In this document: positions 43,940-54,588 of the stretch, piece after piece
Position numbering within the stretch: the stretch's first letter is position 1
Layout: every line of letters begins with the position of its first letter
Assembly: GCA_029204225.1 (NCBI GenBank)
Contig: CM055100.1
Span: forward strand, 8,446,713-8,510,712
Length of the DNA stretch: 64,000 nucleotides
From: Diphasiastrum complanatum
Taxonomy: Eukaryota; Streptophyta; Lycopodiopsida; Lycopodiales; Lycopodiaceae
Direction of reading: 5' to 3'
Made by a program: the position numbers and the translations under genes
The notes under the pieces: generated by a model
The model's database searches: none
Told to the model about the DNA's origin: nothing
Seen by the model: only the letters and a program-made list of their open reading frames with translations

Positions 43940-45440
43940 TCTAAACGAATGGAAATCCGTAATGGATGATGAAATGAGCTCAATGAGGAAGAACGATGCA
44001 TGGGACTTGGTCAAACTACCAGAACGAAGGAAGGCTATTGGTTGCAGATGGGTGTATAAGGTTAAATAAAGTGCGGATGGACAGATTGATCGATACAAGG
44101 CCAGGCTTGTTGCAAAGGGGTATGTGCAGATTGCAGGATGGATTACAAAAAAACTTTTACCCCAATAGCACGAATCAGTTCCATCCGGATTTTACTTGCA
44201 TGGGCAGCAGTAGAAGACTTGGAGGTACAACAGCTAGATGTGAAGACGACCTTCCTCAATGGTGACTTATTTGAAGAGGTCTATATGAAGCAGCCTGAAG
44301 GCTACGAGGAGGACCAGCATATGGTATGCAAGCTCAAGCGAGCACTATACGGCCTAAAACAATCATCAAAAATGTGGTATGATAGGATAGAAGTTTTCTT
44401 TAGAATGGATTCATAAAAATGTTGTTCTGACAACAACATATTTTGTAAGCAGTCGTCAAGCTCCTTTGTAATAATAGGTCTATATGTGGATGATATAATC
44501 ATGATAAGTAATGACGTAGAGATGATGAAAGAATGCAAGGGACAGTTGCAGAAACAATTTGAAATGAAGGATCTTCGAGACATACATTCCTGTCTAGGCA
44601 CAGAAGTAAGGAGGGATAGAAAGAATAAAACAATCAGTATTAGTCAGGGAAAGTAGATTAGTGACATGATCAGAAAATTGAGGATGGAGGACTGTCACCT
44701 TTAAACACCCCAATGGAGCTAGGGATAAAGCTCACAAAGGAAATGTGTCCAAGTGACCAAGAAGAGGAGAGGGAAATGCAAAAATGTCCTTATAGTAGCC
44801 TGATTGGATCATTGATGTATGCTATGGTCTGCACCAGGCCAGTCATAGCAACTGTAGTAGGAAAGCTAAGTCAATATCTTGTTAACCCTGGGAGAGATCA
44901 CTGGAATGCTGCAAAAAGAGTATTGTGGTATCTTAAAGGAATGGTGGACTTTGGAATTACATACAATGGCAACAATCGTCAGATCATGGGCTTTACAGAT
45001 TCAGACTGGGCGGGAGATACAGATGATAGGAAGTCCACAAGCGGAGAGCAGGGGGAGCAGTGACATGGGGAAGTAAAAAGAAAAAGTATGTGGCGTTATC
45101 ATCCACGGAAGCAGAATTTATGGGCTTGTGCCAAGTAGTTAAGGAATATATCTGGATGATGAATTCGTGCAAGGAAATAGGGATTGCTTCAAACGGCTTC
45201 GTAATCTATACTGACAATCAGGGATCTATATACTTGTGCAGGAACGGTGGCCTCCACAAAAGAAGTGAACATATATAAGTCTTCAGTATCACTTTGTGAA
45301 AGACCTCGTGCAATCGGGCTTCGTGAAATTATCGTATTGTAAAACAGATGAAATGGTGGACGCCATGACCAAGGCACTGGGAAAGGAGAAGTTCATAAAA
45401 CTAACAATGACAATGGGAATCACAGATCTACATGATAAGT
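43940..45440 (+). pseudogene. Copia RT and RNase H
   Basis: Plus frames give AIGCRWVYKVK, stop, DRYKARLVAKGYVQ, then VQQLDVKTTFLNGDLFEEVY and CKLKRALYGLKQSS. After a frameshift at about 44415 come LYVDDIIMISND (YVDD intact) and KDLRDIHSCLGTEV. Frame 44713-45063 has YSSLIGSLMYAMVCTRP and FTDSDWAGDTDDRKSTSG; 45060-45278 has LSSTEAEFMGLCQVV and YTDNQGSIYL. It ends MTKALGKEKF. Five or more shifts or stops. It is a different Copia lineage from the elements at 18-28 kb. Confidence 0.85.
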
Positions 45441-45463
45441 AGTATGTGGAATGAGCTGAGAAT

Positions 45464-45640
45464 TGTTGGGAATTAGACATCCAACATTACTAAGTCTGTT
45501 TTGGGGTCATTAGCGAATATTAGAGGGTCACTTGACCTGTAGGTTTCTTGATATGACCCTGTTTTAAGGTTTCTTGGCACCTGTCAATGTGCTTACGAAT
45601 TGAATCGTCTGACACCTGTTGCTATTAGACTGGATCGTCA
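45464..45640 (+). repeat. 3' LTR start of the Copia fragment
   Basis: TGTTGGGAATTAGACATCCA, then ACA, begins 24 bases after the pol end. Its first 22 bases form an inverted repeat (TGTTGG...CCAACA). It is cut at about 45640 by the next Copia fragment. Confidence 0.5.
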
Positions 45641-45643
45641 GTC

Positions 45644-46110
45644 TCAATTGTGACCATAAACTTCTGCTAGATACAAATTAACTTTTCTTATAGCAGTGGA
45701 AATGACTCTGTTTGTTTTGTTGTCAAAATTTCTGCAATGATCAGAGTCAAAGCTCACTGTCATCCAAAGATCTGTCATCTTGGCAACAGAGAGTAAATCC
45801 TTCTTGAGAGTTGGCACATACAATGTTCCTTCAAGCCTCTTATACCCATCATGAGCTTTCAAACTAATAGTGCCAAGTTCCTTCAATCTTATGCTGGCTA
45901 TTGTCACCAAGAAGTACTTTCCTAGGAACTGTACTTGGTGTATAGCTATCCAGATAACCCCTCGTGTAATGTGGGCAGTAGCACCAGAATCTACAACCAC
46001 AGATGAGAAATGTTCAAAAGTAGAAGAAACAACATCATCAATTACCTCCATTGAGTAGGCAGCTTGTTCATCATCCTCAGAAGTAGAAGGTTCTGCAATA
46101 TTAGGTTTAT
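45644..46110 (-). pseudogene. Copia protease fragment
   Basis: The 135-codon minus frame contains SSVVVDSGATAHIT (intact D-S-G-A), GYKRLEGTLYVPTLKKDLLS and VAKMTDLWMTVSFDSDHC. Upstream, an acidic stretch (EPSTSEDDEQAAYS) resembles the linker after the Gag knuckle. No Gag or integrase remains. Confidence 0.8.
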
Positions 46111-46450
46111 CTTTATTGGCTCACCAAAGAGGCATAGTGCACAAACAATAAGAAGCAAGAAGCTGACCCAAGATGATCGTTTTATTAACCAGAAGGAGAG
46201 AGAACGATACATTACCATTTCTTTTACAGGTATTTATTCTACTCAGACTAATCTATCTTTTAATTGTTAATCCAGCTACTGAGTTTGATTTGTTCAAAAG
46301 AAAAAGAAAAAGAATCTAACTAACCATTTAAGTGAGTAGGCTGACCACTTTCAACATAAGACAAAAATTAACTGACTTAATGGTGTAGTAATGTACGAAT
46401 AGTTTGTCATTCGGAGCCTGTACAATTTTCCAGCAGCCCAGAATTATCTG
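46111..46450. other. 3' flank of the RING gene
   Basis: Non-coding. It should hold the 3' UTR of the minus-strand RING gene, but no clear polyadenylation signal was chosen. Confidence 0.4.
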
Positions 46451-48304
46451 TCAGTTGCCATGGTTCCGTCGAGCACGGTGTTGCCGATTATTGCGTCTGT
46501 CTCGATGTGAGTCCTCCGAACTCCCAATAGTAAATGAACCTGCGTCCACTTCAAAGTCGCTGCTGACCTGCTGGACTAGTTGCAACGGGATTACTGGCGC
46601 ACGACTAAATGGCACTGGATTGATTTGCCATCCACTAGTTGATCTAGCGGCCTCAGATGAAGTACGTGCCGACAGTTGTTGAGATGCTATTACGTCTGGG
46701 TGTATTTGAGTCTGTAACCCTTGGTATGCGCTGCTGGCCTGCTGGACTGGCAAAGGGATAACTGGCGCACGACTAAATGCATATGGCACTGGATTAATTT
46801 GCAATCCACTAGTTGATCTAGCGGTTTCAGATGAAGTACTTGCCGACAGTTGTTCATGAGATGCTATTACTGGGTGTATTTGAGTCTGTAACCCTTGGTA
46901 TGCGCTGCTGGCCTGCTGGACTGGCAACGGGATTACTGGCGCACGACCAAATGGCACTGGATTGATTTGCCATCCACTAGTTGATCTAGCGGTTTCAGAT
47001 GAAGTACTTGCCGACAGTTGTTGAGATGCTATTACTGGGTGTATTTGAGTCTGTGACCCTTGGTATGCTGAAAATCCTATTGTTGGGAATGCTTCTATTC
47101 TCCGTGGCTGCAGCTGGACATGTCTATTGGGATCTCTGTAGTCTGTTTGTTCTACAGTCACCCATCCACCTCCCCCTCGAGCTCCTTGCTCATCTGCAAT
47201 CCCAACAGTCTGGAGGATATCTGAAAGAGGTCTCAGCTGGTGTGGTCGTGACGTACCATCCCGTCGTGTCATCCTTACTCCATTAACAAACACTTGTACA
47301 TTATGTTCAATCTCATATTCTGTCGATTGTTCATCAAAAATATTGTCATCGTAATCACTGGATCCGGAAAGAGAGCTTGACAAACTCGGAGATGGCTGTA
47401 GATCATCTACCAAAAGGCCATAATTGCAATTCAAAAAAGTAGTTAGTTTATAACCTAACAGACATTGGGAAATTCCTATAGATCACAAGCAAACATAATA
47501 TATGTTACAGAATATTTTTTTGCCGTCTTTCGATAAGCCTTCCTTCTTGAATAAGTACATAAGAGTTTCTGCGTTATTTCGTGAGAAGCAACATTTACGA
47601 ATTACGAATTACAGCTAGTTCCGAGAAATCGATGGTTAATATTTAGATTCCTTGAGTAGATAAGGCTAAATTTACAAAAAAGGACTGGGGACACGAAGAT
47701 ATGCCTTGAGTGCGCCTGCGGTAGCAGTCTGTCAGAACGTTTTTAAGATTCTGAGTGAAGCTTCTCCTACAGAGTGGACAACGCTGGACCAATGAGTTTC
47801 TTCGATTATCTGATTGCACTCTTACCGTGCATGGTACAAAGCAAGCGACATGTAGTTGATGCCCGCACCTGAAATCCGTCATCTCACACAAATTCCAACA
47901 TGATATAGAATAAATTGCAGCTTCTAGTTTGCCCAAAAGAAAAACAAAAAAGCCTCATCTATTGAACTTGTTAGAACAAGTTCACACACGCAAGAATTAT
48001 CCACAGCTGCCTACCCCAGAGTTACTGTTTCTGGCTTTTTCCCGGGGCCTGTAAAAATAAGCGGATCAAGGCAGACAGAACACACGTCCTCCTCTTCGGT
48101 TGGCAAGGCCGGTACTAGTACTGATGCTCCTGAGGAAGTGGATGCCTGGGTCACTCCTCCAGATGTAAAAAATAAGTCTATCCTTCTCCTTTTCTCCATC
48201 CTGATCCGAAGAGAAGATGAGATCAGGCGTTGATGAAAGCGCTGTAGAAAAGTGATGGTGGCGAGGAGAGTAATTGTGCTCTCGTTCTTCTTCCACAATT
48301 CCAT
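46451..48304 (-). CDS. RING-H2 finger protein (three exons), putative E3 ubiquitin ligase
   Basis: Proposed exons are 48304-48015, 47868-47676 and 47395-46451, about 475 residues. The RING is split by intron 1. Exon 1 gives CSVC (C75, C78) and ends in VTLG. Exon 2 starts in the same codon and gives CGHQLHVAC, then RCPLCRRSF, a C3H2C3 arrangement. The junctions CTGGG|GTAGGC and TTTCAG|GTGCGG, then TTTTTT|GTAAAT and CTACAG|CCATCT, all keep frame. RING-H2 proteins usually recruit a ubiquitin-conjugating enzyme. Exon 3 is Ser/Gln/Pro-rich with three 55-57 residue tandem repeats and an Arg-rich end (RDRRNNRQHRARRNHG). No membrane segment is seen. The start is uncertain: MELWKK at 48304 or MEKRRRIDL about 105 bp further. 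This is the best-preserved host gene in the window. Confidence 0.75.
46560..47070 (-). repeat. Three in-frame tandem repeats in the RING gene exon 3
   Basis: Units begin near 47070, 46904 and 46728 (about 166-176 bp each) and encode SAYQGxQTQIHPVIAS, QLSASTSSETARSTSG and INPVPFxRAPVIPL. Length differences between units are multiples of three, so the frame is preserved. Confidence 0.85.
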
Positions 48305-48377
48305 CCATTCTCGTGCTTTTTAAACTCTCCAAAATACGTTCGATGTTCGATCGGCCTCCCGCAATCCGACGGTTCAT

Positions 48378-49529
48378 GTCATGTCATGCCAATCACGAGG
48401 AGATACTCAAGGGACATTGCATATAGTAGTAGCAAGAGAAAGATTGATTGTATAGGGCCTTCCCCATTTTAAGGCCCGAGGGCGTGGGCAGAGGGCGTGA
48501 GCCCGAGGGCCCAAGGCCTTAAAAGGGGGAAGGCCCCCTCCCCCGTCGTAAAGCACTACTAAAATTTCCTTACCTTCTTGTAATTAAATCTCTTCTCCAT
48601 CGCCCAGAACAAGTTCCATCGCCCAGAACAAGCTTCATTGCTCAAAACAAGCTCCATCACCCTCAATAACATAAAACTATAGATGGAAAAGACTAAAAGT
48701 TTTCAGTTTGTTACATACACATGGCTGAAGGTGATTGGCCTATTTGAAAGTTTAAAAGGCGGGAAGTCAACAAAATTATCTTTACAAAGGGCCCCCATTT
48801 TGAGCCCATATTTTCCCTATTCCTTTCTTGTTGTCCAAAAAGGTGTAATGCCTTGCTAGGGAAGTTGCTAAAGTTTAATTGGTTTATCTGGGTGTAATGC
48901 CATGTTCAAGCAACATCTTGTATTAGTGATATTGTTGTAAATAATGAAGGCTAGATTTTCCTTCATTTATATGTGATAATCCCAATAATAATTAGCCTCT
49001 TTACTACTCTCTTATCAGAGTTCGAAATCAAAATCACATTAACAGTTGTGCCTCAATCTATAAAATGACTCTATCTATAACACATTACATCTTCGATATG
49101 AAGTTATAACAACCATCTATGAAAAAAATCTCCTTCAAAAAATCCTCTTTAAATTCTAATTGGGAAGAAGACACATTAAGATTTAGTTTGTTTCTTTATT
49201 TTCTATAGGTAGATGGGTTGTTATTGTTGTTGTTGATGACAAAAATTGAAATACAAAATAATCAACGTTTTGGGTATTACAAATGCCAATGGAGATTATG
49301 AAGAATACCATGTTAAAGAGTCGAATAAGTCTTGTTCTATTTTCTTGTAAAGATTCGACTCTGCCAAGATGATGTCGTACTTATTTTGATAAAGCTCTTG
49401 TTACTTTGGTATGTAATGCTAAAACATGTTTTTACTAATATCCATTAACAAGTGTGCTATGCTTAGCATAGTGTTTCAACTAAATATAAAACTCCGAACA
49501 ACTTATTAGAAGATAATGTCTTATGAAAA
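48378..49529. other. Intergenic, upstream of the RING gene
   Basis: Holds an inverted repeat at 48455-48536 and three or four imperfect copies of CCCAGAACAAGTTCCATCG at 48600-48660. The rest is AT-rich and non-coding. Confidence 0.6.
48455..48536. repeat. Inverted repeat, 22-bp arms
   Basis: GGGCCTTCCCCATTTTAAGG-CC at 48455-48476 pairs with GGCCTTAAAAGGGGGAAGG-CCC at 48515-48536 (21 of 22). The 38-base loop is G-rich (GAGGGCGTGGGCAGAGGGCG). It lies about 150 bp upstream of the RING gene start and could be a small non-autonomous transposon or a structured element. Confidence 0.75.
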
Positions 49530-51640
49530 TTGAGTCTTCCTATGTTAAGCATGAAGCAATGCTTAAAAGTCGTGCTTGCTACAATTGCTAAGGGGAAAGA
49601 TCCGGTCTACTCATCCCGGAGTTTGAAGTCAATATCTGAGGGACCTCGCAAGCCAGCTTTAGCCGTTGCTCAGGTCACAAAACCAATAACTGAAATTGTT
49701 GAGGGCACTGTATTTGTCCCTCATCCCAAAAAAAAAAGAGAACACACAATGTCACTGAATCCTCCCCCTCCAGGACCCAAGTCCCACCCAAAAACCATGG
49801 CAACACATCGTAATAAAGCCATTCCTTATCCAGAAAGTAAGAAGCCTAATAACGAACCATCTTTATCTTTACTTGGAGCTTCTATCCGCCCCCTACAAGA
49901 TAAATATGAAATATCGAAATTAAGAGAAGAAATCCATAAAACAAAAAAATACAAGAAACCACCTTAATTTTGGATGATTGATCAGTGTGATAGGCCCCTA
50001 TAGACCCAATAATAGGAGATAGGCCAATGGAAGTTAGAGAACCAAACGAGACGCATGTACATAATTCAAAAATAAAATATAAAGATCATACACAAGCCAT
50101 AGTAATCCCTTTCGTTATTTTGGTAGATCCCTCAGAATGCAATAGCGTACCCAATTTTGATTTTTCTGTTTTAGATTCATATCATTTTTTTGTGCTTGGG
50201 GGCATACATAGTTTACAAGCCCGAAAACAATCGACTCAAAAATATCCACATATTTCTTCTTTCCATAGTGTTAGCGCCATTGCATTTGCTGGGGGATGAA
50301 CTCGTGATGTTGTCTATTAAATTGGCATCCTGGGACATATGCTTCAACGATGAAGATGATTGTTATACAAAATTTTCGTTTTTTCCACAAAGAATATTTG
50401 AGAGTCTCCAAAGCTAGATATATAAATCAATTGGAGCTCAAGGCACACTTTGTGCTCAAGAAACAGGTCTGTCGTTTGATTCAAAACATCTTATGTAGAG
50501 CCTAACTAAATATGACAATTTTTTCCAGCTTGCTTTTCGTAGTGGCCAGATAATTTTTTTTGCTATGCTTGTCATGGAATGCTCTAGTCAACATTTATGT
50601 CATGCTCTTCATAATTACATTGGACTAAAATTTAGTTTATATTAATATTACTTAAATTGATTATCAAATAATGAAAATCTTTTTTGATTTTAGGTATGGG
50701 CCCTTGTTGACAAATTTTTTGACAAGTGGGAGAATTTCCAAATAAAAGGCCAACCTGCTCAAGGTGCCTCGAAATCAAAAAAAAAAAAAAAAAAAGTTGC
50801 CTCCACTCAAACTCTGAAGCCCATCTCTACAGAATTCAGAATATCAGAGTTGAAGAATATGCAAGGGATTAGCTCTTTCAAGAGTTGCAGATGGTCAACT
50901 CTCCCTTGCAAAAATGGAAAAAGAATTCCAGAGGTAATATTCATAATTTAAATATTTGTTTCATTTCACTTTTTTTCTAAAATGATTTTCACAATCTTGA
51001 AAGATTTGTACCATTACACAATTTTAAATGCAGACATAAATTGTTTATGAAAGTTCAAGAAGCCCTTGTGACAAGGTTAAATTGTTAGGATTTCGAAGAG
51101 CGCCAGAGGCCGAAACGAGGCCTTGACTCCATTTTTTATATTGTTTAGAGACATGGTATTTACTTCACCCATGCTTAGCATAGGTATTTCTTGATTGTTT
51201 CTTTTTTATTATGTTTTAGAATTTATATCTCCTATGCTAAACATAGCTTCTTCTTTTTCAGTCCCCCAAAAATAAGAAAAATAAAGTCCTTCTTAGGAGC
51301 AATTCAAGAGACATATTCTGAAGGCAAAAGCAGAAAAAAGAGACAAAGAGAGACTAACACAGGGTGAGACCGTCACGGAGGAGGATGAATTAGAGACCTA
51401 TCTCCCCAAAAACATCGATGATCAACTATGCTTCTACATTGTTGAGGAGGCCGGAGATTGCAAAGAAATTTCTGAATTTTAAAAAAAAAATGCCCTATAC
51501 ACTCTATATTGCCGATATACCATATGGATTTCAGATGAATAAATCATTAAATGATGATTCTTCTTTCAAATTCACTAAAATCCAGCATTTTGATTTAATT
51601 CAATGTTGCTTTGTTCTGAATCCATTGTTTTGAGCATCCT
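49530..51640 (+). pseudogene. Decayed spliced gene, tentatively ParB-like plus DNA methylase-like
   Basis: Plus-strand coding-like blocks, several bordered by AG acceptors, follow each other. 49530-49967 is a Pro/Lys-rich 145-codon frame. 50027-50299 has IPFVILVDPSECNSVPNFDF and LDSYHFFVLGGIHSLQARKQ. Then, shifted, 50280-50417 has DELVMLSIKLASWDICFNDE. 50530-50650 has LAFRSGQIIFFAMLV after TTTCCAG. 50700-50800 has VWALVDKFFDKWE after TTTTAG. 51360-51610 has EDELETYLPKNIDDQLCFY and, shifted, YTLYIADIPYGFQMNKSL. G-G-I-H-S-L-QA-K recalls the core of ParB-like domains and ADIPYG recalls the D-P-P-Y motif of amino-methylases. This is inference only. Frameshifts suggest a pseudogene. It is not Copia or Gypsy pol. 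Confidence 0.35.
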
Positions 51641-51884
51641 ACACAAGAAACTGAAAATCAAGACCGAGTTTGAAGTAATGAACACCTTTTTAGCCTTCTG
51701 AGAGTCAATTATGTTTTCTCTTGTGGAATATTTGAGATTCATCTCAAATACAATGGCAAGTGTTTCACATAGGAAGGTAGTACATCCTTGAAAATACATA
51801 TAGTGAAAGAAAGCAGCAACTTTAAGTCTGATTGGAACAAGCTCAAACATATTTCAGTCCAATAACTAAGAAGTCTTCATTAAA
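51641..51884 (+). other. Upstream region of the host Copia gag
   Basis: Non-coding. No PBS or LTR border for the plus-strand Copia that starts at 51885 was found here, so its 5' end seems lost. Confidence 0.4.
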
Positions 51885-52031
51885 ATGGCATCTCAGGGAG
51901 GATATCTTCTAGAAGCCAATGAAAGACTAAACACTTCTAATTACTCAATTTGGAAATTCAGAATGGAGTCTATTTTAATACTCCATGATGTTATGGATAT
52001 TGTGCTTGGTGTTGAGGAGGAGCCTCAAGCA
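51885..52031 (+). pseudogene. Copia gag start (5' piece of split element)
   Basis: MASQGGYLLEANERLNTSNY, SIWKFRMESILILHDVMDIV and LGVEEEPQA, cut at the AAGCA target duplication by the element 52032-57128. Gag continues at 57134 with QAEIFKYKKRARMGLRF. Confidence 0.9.
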
Positions 52032-52851
52032 TGTTGAATTTCACACGTGTGGATTGTCCACTACATGTACTTGTGATCTCCTAAGGTGTGTAGATGCACC
52101 AAGATCAAGACTAGATTGAGATTCAAGATCTATCTTTGATTCTATGGCAAAAACACACTACTACATGCATTCAATCACTTCCAACTCTCACTCACACGTG
52201 TGGGAAGTGTTCCAAAAGTATTCTAAGTAAAAACAAGTTGCTCTCCTCGGGTAGAGAGAGAAAAACCATCATGAGCTCTCGGGTAGAGAGAGAAAGCTAA
52301 AAAATCAATGACACTCAAAATCCACTCAATCTCAAAATCAATTAGATCCAAAAGGAGGAGTACAATGATACTAATAGATTCATGAGCTACCACTATGCTT
52401 AACTATGATTGGATCACACTTTGCCACCTCTTAATCCTATTGGACCATTAATCCATGCACCTCTAAATTCTATTGGACTATATTCAAGCACACCTCAATT
52501 TTCTATTGGACCTCACAAGGTTCCACCTCTAAATCCTATTGGACCTCTTAAGCTTCATCAAACAAAAGCATGACACTTGTCTACACTCTAATTGGCACAA
52601 GTTTGGCTCTATTTTGGCTCAATATTGGCATTACAAGTGGAAATGGATAATTTGCCATCTATGCCAAATTTGACCCTATCAACATCCTACACCTAAATGC
52701 TTGACTATGAAATTCTATGAGGCCCCTATATCAAACATTTTGATTTACTTTACAATTCTCCACACGTGGGAACATCCTCCACACATGTGAGATTCACTTA
52801 CAAACTTCTATCATAAAAAATACCAAGCTAGATTTTTGCCAATTTCTCACA
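52032..52851 (-). repeat. 3' LTR (820 bp)
   Basis: Borders TGTTGAATTT and AATTTCTCACA; nearly identical to 56309-57128. Confidence 0.95.
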
Positions 52852-52866
52852 CTCCTTCTCAAAAAA
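52852..52866 (-). other. Polypurine tract
   Basis: On the minus strand TTTTTTGAGAAGGAG ends at the LTR start TGTGAGAAATT. Confidence 0.8.
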
Positions 52867-52977
52867 TAGCTTGGAAAGGTACTAGATTACTTGAGAAGTT
52901 TGTAAATCTTTTTGAGGGGATCCTTTGGTATGCATAAGAAGTGAAGATCAACCAAGGGATCCATCATAGCAGCACCC

Positions 52978-54588
52978 TCACCATATCCATGATAAGATCT
53001 CTTTGGTAGAGATCTCTTGCCAATGCCTTTGAAGAGTGCTCCACCAATATGCCACTATTATCATGGGCTTCCTCCATGCTTGATGATGATCTTTGCCTTG
53101 AAAGTTCCACTTGCATGATGGATGCACCATAAATAGAGAAATCTGAGGCTTCCAAGCCTCATAAGGATCATGGAGATCAAGATCATAAGATGTGAAACAA
53201 TGATGATTATCAAGATTATGCTTTCTAGCTTGACTAGTCCACATACAATGAACTATATCCATGATGGATCTAATCTTGATATCAAAGACTATCTTGATCT
53301 TTTTTAGGCTAGTTACTCTCTCAAGAATGTAAGTGTCCACTTTGGATGCTTCACTTAATCTCAAGAGGAGTTTACAATTTGCCTCAAAACATGTGAAAAC
53401 ATGATTTTCAAAAAAGTGAGTACCAAGCTCAATCTTGTTCTTACTAGAACCAAGAGCATACTTTTGACAATACAATATCTTGCTTTCAAAAAGTATTGGA
53501 AACACATCTAAGTCAATAATGACACGAAACATGTCCATACCATAAGCATCATACAAAACTAGTATAGCTTTTCTTGAACTTTGAGATCCAAAAAATTCAA
53601 TGAAGCAAGATAGCATTTCAAGAAAAGGAAGAGAAGCATATATGAATGTGTTGTAGTAGATACAACATGAAATATGCCCCTCTTTGCCATGTAAGGTGAG
53701 CCATAAAGTCTCGGCCATGCATCTTGAAGATCTTCTTGAAATCATATGAAGAAGAAACTCCTCCTCACACATTGGCCCCATCATAACTTGAATACCTTCA
53801 AAAAGGATAACTTGTGATGCTTCTTGAGAAGCCTTGATCTCAGCCACTTCCAAGATTGAATCTTCATGCAATATGACATCTCTATTCACCATCACATTTG
53901 AAATAGAGAGTGTAAAGACACTAAAGGCCTCCTTGATGGATGAGTATCCAATCATGATCCATGAGCTTGGATCATCCTTCCTTCTTGTTTCCAAGGGAAT
54001 ATATGCAAAGCAAGCACTACCAAGTTCACTAAGGTGATCAACCTTAGGCTTCATCTTGAATAAAACTTCATATGGTGCTATTCCTTCAAGAGCTCCAATA
54101 CTCCTCAAAGCTTTGATCTTCAATGAGAATTTCTTCTCAACATATGCTTTGAATAATAAGGAATAATCATACACCATAATACTTGAAGAGAGAAGATATG
54201 TGTATTTTGTGTAATCCTCCTCCTTTGAAATATTGGAAATATAAGAAACATCAAGAGAGTTTGCACTCTCACTTGGATCAAATTTGTAGATGCCTTCAAA
54301 TCTTGATCCATATGCAAGGATCTCACCATCCTTCTTAATCACACAATTGTCAATATTGAAATTGACATCAAAGCCACTATCAAGAAGTTGGCCAATACTT
54401 AAGATGTTCTTTGTAAGCTTTGGGACAAAAAGAACATTGTTGAGAAAGAGATCTTTAGAAGATGCAAGCTTCAAGGGAATAATCCCTACTCCTTCAATAT
54501 TGCACTCATGCTTACTTGCAAAGTATATGGTCTTCTTGACTCCATCATAAGGCATAATAGATGAAAAAAAGTTCTTGGAGCCACACAT
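52978..54588 (-). CDS. Copia protease/integrase remnant fused to unrelated tail
   Basis: This 536-codon frame begins just past the protease active site (SHMCGSKNFFSS). Residues 50-80 hold LFVPKLTKNILSIGQLLDSG. The integrase zinc site and DDE core are deleted around residue 120-165 (KALRSIGALEGIAPYEVLFK). The integrase C-terminal part and the RRSSRCMAETLWLTLHGKEG linker end near residue 320. From about 325 to 536 no Copia similarity is seen (SQSSRKAILVLYDAYGMDMF, CQKYALGSSKNKIELGTHFF), although the frame stays open for over 200 codons. RT and RNase H are absent. The tail may be captured foreign sequence. Its translation would require a frameshift from Gag. Confidence 0.6.
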   Translation of the reverse strand: MCGSKNFFSSIMPYDGVKKTIYFASKHECNIEGVGIIPLKLASSKDLFLNNVLFVPKLTKNILSIGQLLDSGFDVNFNIDNCVIKKDGEILAYGSRFEGIYKFDPSESANSLDVSYISNISKEEDYTKYTYLLSSSIMVYDYSLLFKAYVEKKFSLKIKALRSIGALEGIAPYEVLFKMKPKVDHLSELGSACFAYIPLETRRKDDPSSWIMIGYSSIKEAFSVFTLSISNVMVNRDVILHEDSILEVAEIKASQEASQVILFEGIQVMMGPMCEEEFLLHMISRRSSRCMAETLWLTLHGKEGHISCCIYYNTFIYASLPFLEMLSCFIEFFGSQSSRKAILVLYDAYGMDMFRVIIDLDVFPILFESKILYCQKYALGSSKNKIELGTHFFENHVFTCFEANCKLLLRLSEASKVDTYILERVTSLKKIKIVFDIKIRSIMDIVHCMWTSQARKHNLDNHHCFTSYDLDLHDPYEAWKPQISLFMVHPSCKWNFQGKDHHQAWRKPMIIVAYWWSTLQRHWQEISTKEILSWIW

